DNA from: RGIG426 sp045643425
GTDB taxonomy: Bacteria > Bacillota > Clostridia > Oscillospirales > Acutalibacteraceae
Direction: 5' to 3'
NCBI GenBank assembly: GCA_045643425.1
Contig: JAZUKW010000086.1
Location: forward strand, 1 to 15,253
DNA length: 15,253 nt
The notes below the pieces were generated by a model. That model ran no database searches. It had not been told where the DNA came from and worked only from the letters and a program-made list of their open reading frames with translations. A program made the translations under genes and the position numbers. Positions 6,403 to 12,683 of the stretch are shown here, one piece after another. Every line of letters begins with the position of its first letter. The first letter of the stretch is position 1.

Positions 6403-7167
6403 GTGGAAACAAAAGATGTTTTATATGAGCTTCGCACAAAGCATGAACTGACGCAAGATGAATTGGCGGAAAAGGTGTTTGTGACCCGGCAGGCGGTGTC
6501 CCGCTGGGAAAAGGGCGAAACGGTACCGAACTCCGAAACCTTAAAACTTTTGTCAAAGTTCTTCAACGTGTCCATCAACACGCTGCTCGGCTCCCCGCAT
6601 CCGTTGGTCTGCCAATGCTGCGGTATGCCGCTGGAGGACGCGATCATCAGCCACAACAGCGACGGGACGCTGAACGAGGATTACTGTAAATGGTGTTACG
6701 CCGACGGCACGTATACTTACAGCAATATGGATGAGCTGATCGACGTGTGTGTAAAGCACATGGCAAAGGACGGCTTTTCCGAGGAGCAGGCGCGCTCGTA
6801 TATGAAAGAGACGCTGCCGAAGCTCGATTATTGGAAGCGGTATGACGAGCTTTCCGACAACGGAGAGTTTGAAAGATTCAAGGCAAAGCTGATCGACGAA
6901 ATCAACGCGCTTCATATTGAGGGTATGCCGAAGCTGGAAACGCTAAATGCCCTTGTCGGCGCGTACGTGAATCTTGAATATCGGCTTCCGAACGGTACCT
7001 GTGTGAAGTTTCTGAACGATCAGACAACGTATCTCGGCAATCAGCTTGAAAGCGAAGTTGACAGCGAACGCTGTTTCGGCGTGCTTGCAAACATGGATTT
7101 TATTATGGTCTGCACCTACGGCATTGACGGCAAAAACCCCGAACTGCTGCTTTATAAAAAGAGATGA
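6403..7167 (+). CDS. XRE-family transcriptional regulator with zinc-ribbon domain
   Basis: A 254-aa protein beginning at GTG 6403, supported by GGAGGT at 6391-6396. Residues 5-60 form an XRE/Cro helix-turn-helix (ELTQDELAEKVFVTRQAVSRWEKGE), a clear DNA-binding domain. Residues 70-100 hold a zinc ribbon of the CQCCGMPL...YCKWCY type, with C70, C73, C95 and C98 as the probable metal ligands (C72 is an extra Cys). A helical stretch (about 105-155) follows, then a C-terminal domain (about 160-254; LNALVGAYVNLEYRLPNGTCVKF...) that I cannot name and that may bind an effector. It contains further cysteines (C200, C224, C237). It is likely cytoplasmic and perhaps autoregulated. It has no operon partner: a duplicated terminator follows, and the next gene converges on it. 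Confidence 0.85.
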   Translation: METKDVLYELRTKHELTQDELAEKVFVTRQAVSRWEKGETVPNSETLKLLSKFFNVSINTLLGSPHPLVCQCCGMPLEDAIISHNSDGTLNEDYCKWCYADGTYTYSNMDELIDVCVKHMAKDGFSEEQARSYMKETLPKLDYWKRYDELSDNGEFERFKAKLIDEINALHIEGMPKLETLNALVGAYVNLEYRLPNGTCVKFLNDQTTYLGNQLESEVDSERCFGVLANMDFIMVCTYGIDGKNPELLLYKKR

Positions 7168-7193
7168 CTTTTGCGCCAGGCGCAAATCGGCAC

Positions 7194-7228
7194 CAGAAAA
7201 AGGACTTGTCTTTCGACAAGTCCTTTTT
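7194..7228. terminator. Bidirectional terminator between convergent genes; duplicate of 6039-6073
   Basis: The 14-bp stem (7197-7210/7215-7228, loop TTTC) has A5 and T5 flanks. It sits between the XRE gene (+) and the lipoprotein gene (-) and can serve both. A separate hairpin TTTGCGC-CAG-GCGCAAA (7170-7186) lies just after the XRE stop. Confidence 0.9.
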
Positions 7229-7234
7229 GTGTTC

Positions 7235-7687
7235 TTACTGTTTCACTTCAATGGGTTTGGCGGAGAGGATTTTGGTACCGCCCTCCAAATCGGCATACAC
7301 GATGACGAGATACGGCGAGGGTTTAGCGTTTTGCGCGGTGGGCTTGCCGATACACACAAACGCGTAGTTGGTACCCGCGACCACCTGCGTGCCGAGAAGC
7401 GCCACGGGCGTGTAGGCGATACCGCCCGGCTTTTCGGCTTTATCGAATGCCGCTTGTGCCTCGTCGGTAATGGCGCCGTCCTCCGGAGTGGTCCAGCCGC
7501 CGGCGAGCGCTTCGCTGTCGCTGCTTACGGCGTCCGCCTCCACGTCGCTGTCGTCGGCGACGATGTCGATATAGTCGGGCATCGACCGTGCTTCGGATAC
7601 CTCGGAAACCTCGTCGGATTTGCCGCAGGCGCAAAGCGTGATGCAAAGCACCAGAACGACGGCAGTCAACAGAGCGATTTTTTTCAT
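7235..7687 (-). CDS. Small surface lipoprotein with a cystatin-like QVVAGTNY motif
   Basis: A 150-aa exported lipoprotein: basic start MKK, hydrophobic core (4-18) and a lipobox LCAC with lipidated Cys21. An acidic, low-complexity linker (about 24-60) follows, then a compact domain (63-150). That domain begins with GGW (63-65), has a predicted helix DEAQAAFDKA (75-84), and carries LLGTQVVAGTNYAFVCIG, with QVVAGTNY at 101-108. Gly near the N terminus, one helix, and QxVxG in a beta hairpin is the layout of cystatin/stefin cysteine-protease inhibitors, whose eukaryotic members contain the same QVVAGTNY. A cystatin-like fold is therefore a reasonable inference; inhibitor activity is not shown. 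The start at 7687 is supported by AAGGAGT at 7695-7701. Alternative: an unrelated adhesin or scaffold domain with a convergent motif. Confidence 0.85.
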   Translation of the reverse strand: MKKIALLTAVVLVLCITLCACGKSDEVSEVSEARSMPDYIDIVADDSDVEADAVSSDSEALAGGWTTPEDGAITDEAQAAFDKAEKPGGIAYTPVALLGTQVVAGTNYAFVCIGKPTAQNAKPSPYLVIVYADLEGGTKILSAKPIEVKQ

Positions 7688-7720
7688 AACAGAAACTCCT
7701 TTACAGTTTAGTCTAACGAC

Positions 7721-7749
7721 AGTATATCCTATTATTTCGCAAAATGCAA
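7721..7749 (-). promoter_or_regulatory. Promoter of the cystatin-like lipoprotein gene
   Basis: Read on the minus strand: TTGCAT (7744-7749), a 17-bp spacer, TATACT (7721-7726), with the start codon 34 bp downstream. It is divergent from the promoter at 7763. Confidence 0.8.
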
Positions 7750-7762
7750 GCGGCTTCCTCCC

Positions 7763-7791
7763 TTGACAAATGTACCCCCGTCCGCTATAAT
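7763..7791 (+). promoter_or_regulatory. Perfect consensus sigma-A promoter for acyltransferase 1
   Basis: TTGACA (7763-7768), 17 bp, TATAAT (7786-7791): an exact match to the consensus. The -35 boxes of this promoter and the divergent one at 7721-7749 are only 13 bp apart, so the two may influence each other. Confidence 0.92.
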
Positions 7792-7824
7792 GAGGAAACG
7801 ACGACGAAAGGAGGGGAAAGCCTT

Positions 7825-8919
7825 ATGAGCAAACGCATCAGCGCCATTGACTGGATCAAGCTCGTGTTGGCGGGCTGTGTTCTTTGCCTGCATTACGGCA
7901 GAGAAGTTGCGCCGTGGACGTGGGGAAGCGAAGTGATTTTCCGCGGTGGCAATTTGGCGGTCGAGGGCTTTTTCCTCATTTCCGGATTTTTGTTTATGCA
8001 ATCTCTGGAAAAATACGAACGAAGCGGTGCCTATCCCGCGTGTCCGAAGGTGGTGTTCCACCGCTATCTCGGCATTCTCTATTGGTTGCTTCCGGCGGTG
8101 ATCTTGGATACCGTTATCGTGGCGACGGGCGTGGATCAGCTGTCGTTTTTCGATACGCTCGTCAAAACGCCGTGGCTACTGTTCGAGGTCGTGCCGCTGC
8201 AAATGGCGGGCTTCAGCCCGTGGTGTGTCACCGGCGTATCGTGGTATATCTCGGCGCTGCTTTTAAGCGTGCTGTTCTTTTACCCGCCGGCGCGGCGCAA
8301 CCCGCGCGCGTTCGCGCGGGAGCTTTGCCCGATTATTGCAGTGCTGCTTTATGGGTTGCTTTTCCGCCTGACCGGAACGCTCGGAAGCCCCGGCGACTGG
8401 CTGTTCGGCGTTGTGCGAAAAGGGCTCGTGCGCGGGCTTGCGGATATGGCGGTTGGCTGCTTCCTTTATGAATGTATCCGCGCGACGAAAAGCGAGGTCG
8501 TGACCGGCTTTCGCCGTGCGCTGTATACGATCGCGGCGACGGTTTCGGCGTTCGTGTGCCTGCTGATCATCGTGTTTGCGGGCGGCTCGGTGTTGGATTT
8601 TGTGTTTGTGCCGTGCGCGTTTGCGTTTTTGTATCTCGCGATCGGGCAAAAAACAGTGTTTGCGCTGTTCCTCAACCACGATTGGTCGCGGCATATCGGC
8701 ACGGTATCGACCGTCGTGTTCCTCGTCCACTACCCGCTGGCGCGGTATTTCGGGATATGGTACGCCGCGGGCGATCCGCTCACGTATTTCGGCACCTATC
8801 TCCTCTACGTGGCGGTGGCGTCGGCTATCGTGTTCGCCGTGGGGAGCGGGTTTAAGTGGCTCGTTCGGTTCTTTGCGGAGCGAAAAAAAGAAAACGACAG
8901 CGAAAAAGAGGCTCTTTGA
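7825..8919 (+). CDS. Acyltransferase 3 family integral membrane protein
   Basis: 364 aa from ATG 7825, with AGGAGG at 7809-7814 as ribosome binding site; an in-frame upstream ATG at 7744 would include the promoter and is rejected. The N terminus ISAIDWIKLVLAGCVLCLHYG has the conserved His (H23) of acyltransferase-3 proteins, followed by GNLAVEGFFLISGFL (42-56), the family's second signature. About ten hydrophobic helices fill the rest. The family moves acyl groups (often acetyl) across the membrane onto surface polysaccharides, lipids or peptidoglycan; the substrate cannot be read here. The C terminus is short, basic and cytoplasmic (RKKENDSEKEAL). Transcribed alone, with a terminator overlapping its stop codon. 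Confidence 0.88.
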   Translation: MSKRISAIDWIKLVLAGCVLCLHYGREVAPWTWGSEVIFRGGNLAVEGFFLISGFLFMQSLEKYERSGAYPACPKVVFHRYLGILYWLLPAVILDTVIVATGVDQLSFFDTLVKTPWLLFEVVPLQMAGFSPWCVTGVSWYISALLLSVLFFYPPARRNPRAFARELCPIIAVLLYGLLFRLTGTLGSPGDWLFGVVRKGLVRGLADMAVGCFLYECIRATKSEVVTGFRRALYTIAATVSAFVCLLIIVFAGGSVLDFVFVPCAFAFLYLAIGQKTVFALFLNHDWSRHIGTVSTVVFLVHYPLARYFGIWYAAGDPLTYFGTYLLYVAVASAIVFAVGSGFKWLVRFFAERKKENDSEKEAL

Positions 8920-8928
8920 GCCTCTTTT
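8904..8928 (+). terminator. Terminator overlapping the acyltransferase 1 stop codon
   Basis: AAAAGAGGCTC (8904-8914) pairs with GAGCCTCTTTT (8918-8928) around a TTT loop. The TGA stop (8917-8919) runs from the loop into the right arm, so the last codons and the terminator share sequence. Confidence 0.88.
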
Positions 8929-8939
8929 CTTTTGTAAAA

Positions 8940-8963
8940 CAAGGTTTTTCGGAAAAAACCTTG
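8940..8963. other. Hairpin upstream of the symporter promoter
   Basis: CAAGGTTTTT (8940-8949) pairs with AAAAACCTTG (8954-8963). Its right arm overlaps the putative -35 box of the next promoter. It could be a second terminator in either direction or a protein-binding palindrome; I cannot decide. Confidence 0.5.
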
Positions 8964-8989
8964 CAAAAACGGCGCGCGTATGATAAAAT
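8961..8989 (+). promoter_or_regulatory. Probable promoter of the symporter gene
   Basis: TTGCAA (8961-8966), 17 bp, TAAAAT (8984-8989), 29 bp before the start codon. Confidence 0.65.
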
Positions 8990-9018
8990 AATACAAAATT
9001 TTTTAATGAGGTGAAAGT

Positions 9019-10566
9019 ATGTCCACTTCCCTTTGGATCATTTTTGTATCCATTATCTTGTATATGGTGCTGATGGTGTTCGTCGGTGTGAAAGTATCCG
9101 GCAAGAACAAAACCACCAGCGACTTCTTCCTCGGCGGCCGTCAGCTCGGCCCGCTTGTCACCGCGATGAGCGCGGAGGCGTCGGATATGAGCGGCTGGCT
9201 TCTGATGGGCCTTCCCGCGGTCGCGATGATGGGCGGCCTCGCGGAAGCGAGCTGGACCGCGATCGGTTTGGCGCTCGGCACGTACGTCAACTGGCTGATC
9301 GTGGCGAAACGCCTGCGTATTTACAGCCAGCGCATCGACGCGTACACCATCCCGCACTTCTTTGCGAAGCGCTTTGGGGATAAGAGCCGCGTGCTGACCA
9401 CGGTGGCGGCGCTGCTTATTATCATCTTCTTCGTTCCGTATACCGCGTCCGGCTTCTCCGCCTGCGGCAAGCTGTTTAGCTCGCTGTTCGGTATGGACTA
9501 TATGCTCGCGATGATTTTGTCCGCCGCGGTCATCATCCTTTATTGCACGCTCGGCGGCTTCCTCGCCGCCTCGACCACCGACCTTATGCAGTCCATCGTG
9601 ATGACGATCGCGCTGTTCGTCGTTATCGGCTTCGGCGAGGGTATTGTGGGCGGCTTTGATACCGTGTTTGCGAACGTCGGCAATTTGGAGGGCTTCACGA
9701 ACCTCTTTAAAGGCCACGACGTGGCGAGCGGCACGGCGATGAGCTACGGTGCGCTTCCGGTGGCATCCACGATGGCGTGGGGTCTCGGCTACTTCGGTAT
9801 GCCGCACATCCTCCTGCGCTTTATGGGCATTAAGGATGAAAACAAGCTGAAAACCTCCCGCCGCATTGCGAGCGTTTGGGTGGTCATCTCGATGGGCGTC
9901 GCCATCCTGATCGGTGTCGTCGGCTATTCGCTGATGCAAAAAGGCATTCTGCCGAAATACGAAAACGCCTCCGCGGCGGAGACCATTATCGTCGATATTG
10001 CCAAGTATCTGAGCGGCTTCGGCTGGGTGCCGGCGTTTACCGGCGGTATCATCCTGGCGGGTATCCTCGCCTCGACGATGTCCACCGCCGACTCGCAGCT
10101 GCTCGCCGCGGCGTCCAGCGTGTCGCAGAACCTCGTGCAGGAGACCTTCGGCGTGAAGCTGGAGGCCAAAAAAGCGATGCTGCTTGCGCGTATCTCGGTT
10201 ATCGCGATCTCCATTGTGGCGATCTTCCTCGCCCGTGACCCGAACAGCTCGGTGTTCCGCATCGTGTCGTTCGCGTGGGCGGGCTTCGGTGCGGCGTTCG
10301 GCCCGATCATGCTGTGCGCGCTGTTCTGGAAACGCACCAACAAGTTCGGCGCGATCGCCGGCATGATCTCCGGCGGCGCGATGGTGTTCTTCTGGAAATT
10401 CGTTGTCCGTACCGCGTGCGCGGGCACGATCCTCGACATCTACGAGCTGCTGCCGGCGTTCATCCTCGGCCTCTTGGTGACGATCGTCGTCAGCCTGCTG
10501 ACCAAGGCGCCCGAGCAGGAGATCGTGGATCAGTTCGACGAAGTGAAAAAAGCGATCAAAGCGTAA
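9019..10566 (+). CDS. putP: Sodium/proline-type symporter, SSS family
   Basis: A 515-aa polytopic membrane protein of the sodium:solute symporter family, with about 13 hydrophobic helices. The PutP-like signature SDFFLGGRQLGPLVTAMSAE (34-53) followed by ASDMSGWLLMGLP lies in the early helices that carry the Na+ and substrate sites. The later segment ASTMSTADSQLLAAASS also matches PutP-like members. It should import proline or a related small solute with Na+; the exact substrate is not proven. The start at ATG 9019 is backed by GAGGTG at 9008-9013. Single-gene unit with its own promoter and terminator. Confidence 0.9.
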   Translation: MSTSLWIIFVSIILYMVLMVFVGVKVSGKNKTTSDFFLGGRQLGPLVTAMSAEASDMSGWLLMGLPAVAMMGGLAEASWTAIGLALGTYVNWLIVAKRLRIYSQRIDAYTIPHFFAKRFGDKSRVLTTVAALLIIIFFVPYTASGFSACGKLFSSLFGMDYMLAMILSAAVIILYCTLGGFLAASTTDLMQSIVMTIALFVVIGFGEGIVGGFDTVFANVGNLEGFTNLFKGHDVASGTAMSYGALPVASTMAWGLGYFGMPHILLRFMGIKDENKLKTSRRIASVWVVISMGVAILIGVVGYSLMQKGILPKYENASAAETIIVDIAKYLSGFGWVPAFTGGIILAGILASTMSTADSQLLAAASSVSQNLVQETFGVKLEAKKAMLLARISVIAISIVAIFLARDPNSSVFRIVSFAWAGFGAAFGPIMLCALFWKRTNKFGAIAGMISGGAMVFFWKFVVRTACAGTILDIYELLPAFILGLLVTIVVSLLTKAPEQEIVDQFDEVKKAIKA

Positions 10567-10572
10567 GACACA

Positions 10573-10604
10573 AAAAACCCGACGGCGCTTGTCGTCGGGT
10601 TTTT
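10573..10604 (+). terminator. Terminator of the symporter gene
   Basis: ACCCGACG (10577-10584) pairs with CGTCGGGT (10593-10600), with an A run before and TTTT after, 10 bp behind the stop. Confidence 0.92.
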
Positions 10605-10642
10605 ATCAAGGCAAAAGACCGGCTTTGAACAAGCCACCTCTT

Positions 10643-10771
10643 GCCTCCCCTTGAAGATGCAAGGGGAGGTGTCCCGCAGGGACGGAGGGGATTTGAAATT
10701 CGTGGTTTGTGAATGGACAATCCCTCCGTCAAAACCTACGGTTTTGCCACCTCCCTTTACACAAGGGAGGC
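10643..10771. repeat. Palindromic intergenic element 3 (129 bp, MITE-like)
   Basis: An imperfect large palindrome made of small ones. Left half: CCTCCCCTTG-AAGATG-CAAGGGGAGG (10644-10669), TCCC-GCA-GGGA (10672-10682), then CGGAGGGGATT (10683-10693). A 24-bp centre (10694-10717) follows. Right half: AATCCCTCCG (10719-10728), CAAAACC-TAC-GGTTTTG (10730-10746), CCTCCCTT-TACAC-AAGGGAGG (10750-10770). The ends GCCTCCC/GGGAGGC form terminal inverted repeats, and CGGAGGGGATT pairs with AATCCCTCCG with one G bulged. Similar CCTCCCTT...AAGGGAGG elements are, as I recall, frequent in gut Clostridia genomes. It is non-coding and lies between the symporter terminator and acyltransferase 2. In the flank 10772-10807 I see no convincing promoter. 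Confidence 0.82.
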
Positions 10772-10822
10772 GCGCGTGCATCCAGGTTCAACTGTATCAA
10801 AAATCACAGGGAGGCGACCGTC

Positions 10823-11947
10823 TTGAAAGAACGCCAAAAAGGATTTGATCTCGGCTGGGTATCGGACAGCCGCAACGAGATTTACGGCTTTGCGATTTTG
10901 TGGATCATGGTGTTCCACGGCTACGATTGGAACAAGTTCAATTACTCATTCGGGCACACGTGGCTGTTGCCGCTGCGAAGCTTTATCAACCTCGGCAACT
11001 GCGGCGTCGAGCTGTTCTTGCTGCTGTCGGGCATCAGTCTCTATTTCAGCTTTGCCAAACGGCAGGAGACGCTCGGCTTTTATAAAAAACGCTATCTGCG
11101 CCTGTTCCCGGCGCTGTGGATCATCAACGGCGGGTATTGGTTCTATCTGTTCCTCAAAGACGTGCTGGAAAAAGGCATCGACGTTCCTCACGCCGGCGGC
11201 CACTTCTTTATGCGTGCCACGCAGTTGTCGTTCTGGTTCGGCAACGACCGTCAGGCGTGGTACGTGGCGGCGATCGCGATTTTCTATTTTATGTATCCGT
11301 TTTTGTACCACTTTTTGTTTGACGACGAGAAAAAGACCGGCCGCCGCGTAGCGCTGCTTGTGGTGTTCTCGATCGTGGCGCTGTTGTCGGCGCGCGTCGC
11401 CTATCCCGATATGTATAAGCGCTTTGAGATCGCCGCGACCCGCTTCCCGATTTTCTTTGTCGGCTGCGGTATGGGCAAGCTCGTGTACGAGCGCCGCAAG
11501 ATCTCGTGGTGGTGGCTCGCGCTCCCGCTGACGATCATCGCCGGCACGCTCGTTTTGTGCCAGCTCGGGTATATCCGCTGGGGCAACGTCGGCCCGCAGG
11601 ACGTGGAAAACTTAAAGCAGTGGATGACCGACAAGGCGGTTTGGCGGTATTTCCTCGGGCTGTTCGGCTTCTCGGTGACGTTCCTTGTGGGAATGCTTTT
11701 ACACTTCCTCTCGTGGAAGCCGCTTCACGCGTTTTTAAAATTCTTCGGTAATATGTCGCTCGAGCTGTATCTCGCGCATACGATGCTGTTCCACGTCGCC
11801 CGCATTTTCTGGGGCAACGACCACTTCACCTTTGCGCAGTATTACACGGTGGTGTTGGCGGCTATCCCGCTGTCGTTCGTTACGATGAAAAGCGAAGACG
11901 CCATTATGCGCAAAAAACCGAAAAAAGAAACGCTGCCCGCCGCATAA
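10823..11947 (+). CDS. Acyltransferase 3 family membrane protein, TTG start
   Basis: 374 aa, starting at TTG 10823. The choice rests on a strong AGGGAGG at 10808-10814, 8 bp upstream. The in-frame ATG at 10709 would translate 38 residues from the repeat element (RQNLRFCHLPLHKGG...) and has no ribosome binding site. The N terminus SRNEIYGFAILWIMVFHGYDW contains the conserved His of the family (H32), followed by GNCGVELFLLLSGISLYFS and the basic FYKKRYLRLFPAL loop, both typical of OafA/acyltransferase 3. Several further hydrophobic helices follow, and the C terminus is basic. Probably acylates a cell-surface glycan or peptidoglycan; acceptor unknown. Not closely similar to the acyltransferase at 7825. 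No clear promoter is seen, so it may be driven from within or across the repeat element. Confidence 0.88.
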   Translation: MKERQKGFDLGWVSDSRNEIYGFAILWIMVFHGYDWNKFNYSFGHTWLLPLRSFINLGNCGVELFLLLSGISLYFSFAKRQETLGFYKKRYLRLFPALWIINGGYWFYLFLKDVLEKGIDVPHAGGHFFMRATQLSFWFGNDRQAWYVAAIAIFYFMYPFLYHFLFDDEKKTGRRVALLVVFSIVALLSARVAYPDMYKRFEIAATRFPIFFVGCGMGKLVYERRKISWWWLALPLTIIAGTLVLCQLGYIRWGNVGPQDVENLKQWMTDKAVWRYFLGLFGFSVTFLVGMLLHFLSWKPLHAFLKFFGNMSLELYLAHTMLFHVARIFWGNDHFTFAQYYTVVLAAIPLSFVTMKSEDAIMRKKPKKETLPAA

Positions 11948-11961
11948 TTGTTTTGTTTTCG

Positions 11962-11989
11962 TCCACACTATTTGCAGAAGGAGTGTGGA
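11962..11989 (+). promoter_or_regulatory. RNA hairpin overlapping a Shine-Dalgarno sequence
   Basis: TCCACACT (11962-11969) pairs perfectly with AGTGTGGA (11982-11989). The AAGGAG of the next gene (11978-11983) lies in the loop and the first bases of the right arm, so folding would partly hide the ribosome binding site. Confidence 0.45.
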
Positions 11990-11993
11990 GACT

Positions 11994-12170
11994 ATGAAAA
12001 GCGGAATGAATTTTGTCAAAGGTATGGGCCTCGGCGCCGCGGTCGGTATGGTATCGGGTGCGGTCGGTTACGCGATGATCAAGCAAAATAAGCGCGGCGC
12101 CAAAAAGAACGTATCCAAAGCGCTCAAAAGCGTGAGCCAGCTTGTGGACAACGTCGGCAATATGTTTTAA
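11994..12170 (+). CDS. Small YtxH-like/glycine-zipper membrane protein
   Basis: 58 aa: MKSGMNFVKGMGLGAAVGMV..., one hydrophobic segment (about 9-31) rich in Gly/Ala at zipper spacing (GMGLGAAVGMVSGAVGYAM). A strongly basic KQNKRGAKKNVSKALK region follows, then a short amphipathic tail. The pattern resembles the small YtxH-type membrane proteins of Firmicutes; function unknown. ATG 11994 is chosen because AAGGAG (11978-11983) lies 10 bp upstream; an in-frame GTG at 11985 is too close to it. It is 46 bp after acyltransferase 2 with no terminator between, so it may be co-transcribed. Confidence 0.8.
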   Translation: MKSGMNFVKGMGLGAAVGMVSGAVGYAMIKQNKRGAKKNVSKALKSVSQLVDNVGNMF

Positions 12171-12178
12171 CAAAAACA

Positions 12179-12211
12179 AAAACCCGAGCGAACAAAGTTC
12201 GCTCGGGTTTT
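12179..12211. terminator. Bidirectional terminator between the small membrane protein and acpP
   Basis: A 15-bp perfect stem (12179-12193/12197-12211) around an AAA loop, with A/T-rich flanks on both sides. It serves the plus-strand gene and the convergent acpP. Confidence 0.93.
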
Positions 12212-12220
12212 CATCGCTTT

Positions 12221-12448
12221 TTAAAGGTGATCTTCGATGTAGCCGACCAAATCGCCGACCGTACGGATTTTTTCAATATCCTCGTCCTGGATCTCCACGT
12301 CGAAATTGTCTTCCAAAGACATCATCAGATCCACAACGTCCAAAGAGTCGGCGCCCAGATCATCGTCCAGACGCGTATCCTCGTTCAGCTCGCTTTCGTC
12401 CACGTCGAACTGCTCGCTCAAGATCGCTTTCACTTTACCGAGAACCAT
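12221..12448 (-). CDS. acpP: Acyl carrier protein
   Basis: 75-aa acidic acyl carrier protein of type II fatty acid synthesis. The phosphopantetheine attachment site is Ser35 in LGADSLDVVDL (31-41), at the usual place in a protein of usual length. Helix I (VLGKVKAILSEQF) and helix III (DIEKIRTVGDLVGYIEDHL) are recognisable. The ATG at 12448 is preceded by AGAGGT (12458-12463 on the plus strand); a 32-residue in-frame upstream extension reaches into the promoter and is not part of the gene. It stands alone here, without fab genes on either side, so it could also serve a process other than bulk fatty acid synthesis, although the sequence looks like a standard AcpP. Confidence 0.95.
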   Translation of the reverse strand: MVLGKVKAILSEQFDVDESELNEDTRLDDDLGADSLDVVDLMMSLEDNFDVEIQDEDIEKIRTVGDLVGYIEDHL

Positions 12449-12515
12449 ATTCGATAGACCTCTCTTTTCTGAAAATGTGCGGCCGCCGGCACGACGTACC
12501 ATAAGCCTATAAAGA

Positions 12516-12544
12516 ATAGTATTCATAAAACCCGATTTTGTCAA
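12516..12544 (-). promoter_or_regulatory. Promoter of acpP
   Basis: Minus strand: TTGACA (12539-12544), 17 bp, TACTAT (12516-12521), giving a leader of about 60 nt before the ATG. Confidence 0.85.
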
Positions 12545-12590
12545 TGCCTTTTTTGAAAAAATTTTTATTTTTCTTTTTCGGCGTAATAAC

Positions 12591-12619
12591 TTGTACCCGA
12601 CGTGACTTTTCGGTATAAT
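12591..12619 (+). promoter_or_regulatory. Promoter of the GH13 gene
   Basis: TTGTAC (12591-12596), 17 bp, TATAAT (12614-12619). The leader of about 58 nt (12626-12683) is very AT-rich compared with the rest of the window and contains no clear cre-type operator. Confidence 0.8.
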
Positions 12620-12683
12620 AGCGGATATACTATATATAAATAATTTTATTAAAAATATAATCCATTTAAAAGGAGGCGCCGTT

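Noticed and set aside
7046..7711. 221-codon plus-strand open frame through the XRE gene end, terminator and lipoprotein gene
   Set aside because: It reads through a bidirectional terminator and opposite to a gene with lipobox, ribosome binding site and promoter.
8263..9939. 558-codon open frame on the minus strand across acyltransferase 1 and putP
   Set aside because: It crosses two real genes, two terminator-type hairpins and a promoter, and its composition (His/Arg/Ala-rich) is that of an antisense shadow.
11985..11993. GTG start three codons upstream for the 58-aa protein
   Set aside because: It would lie one base from the AAGGAG sequence; ATG 11994 has proper spacing.
12449..12544. N-terminal extension of the acyl carrier protein
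   Set aside because: It covers the promoter and leader, and AcpP proteins of usual length start at the ATG at 12448.
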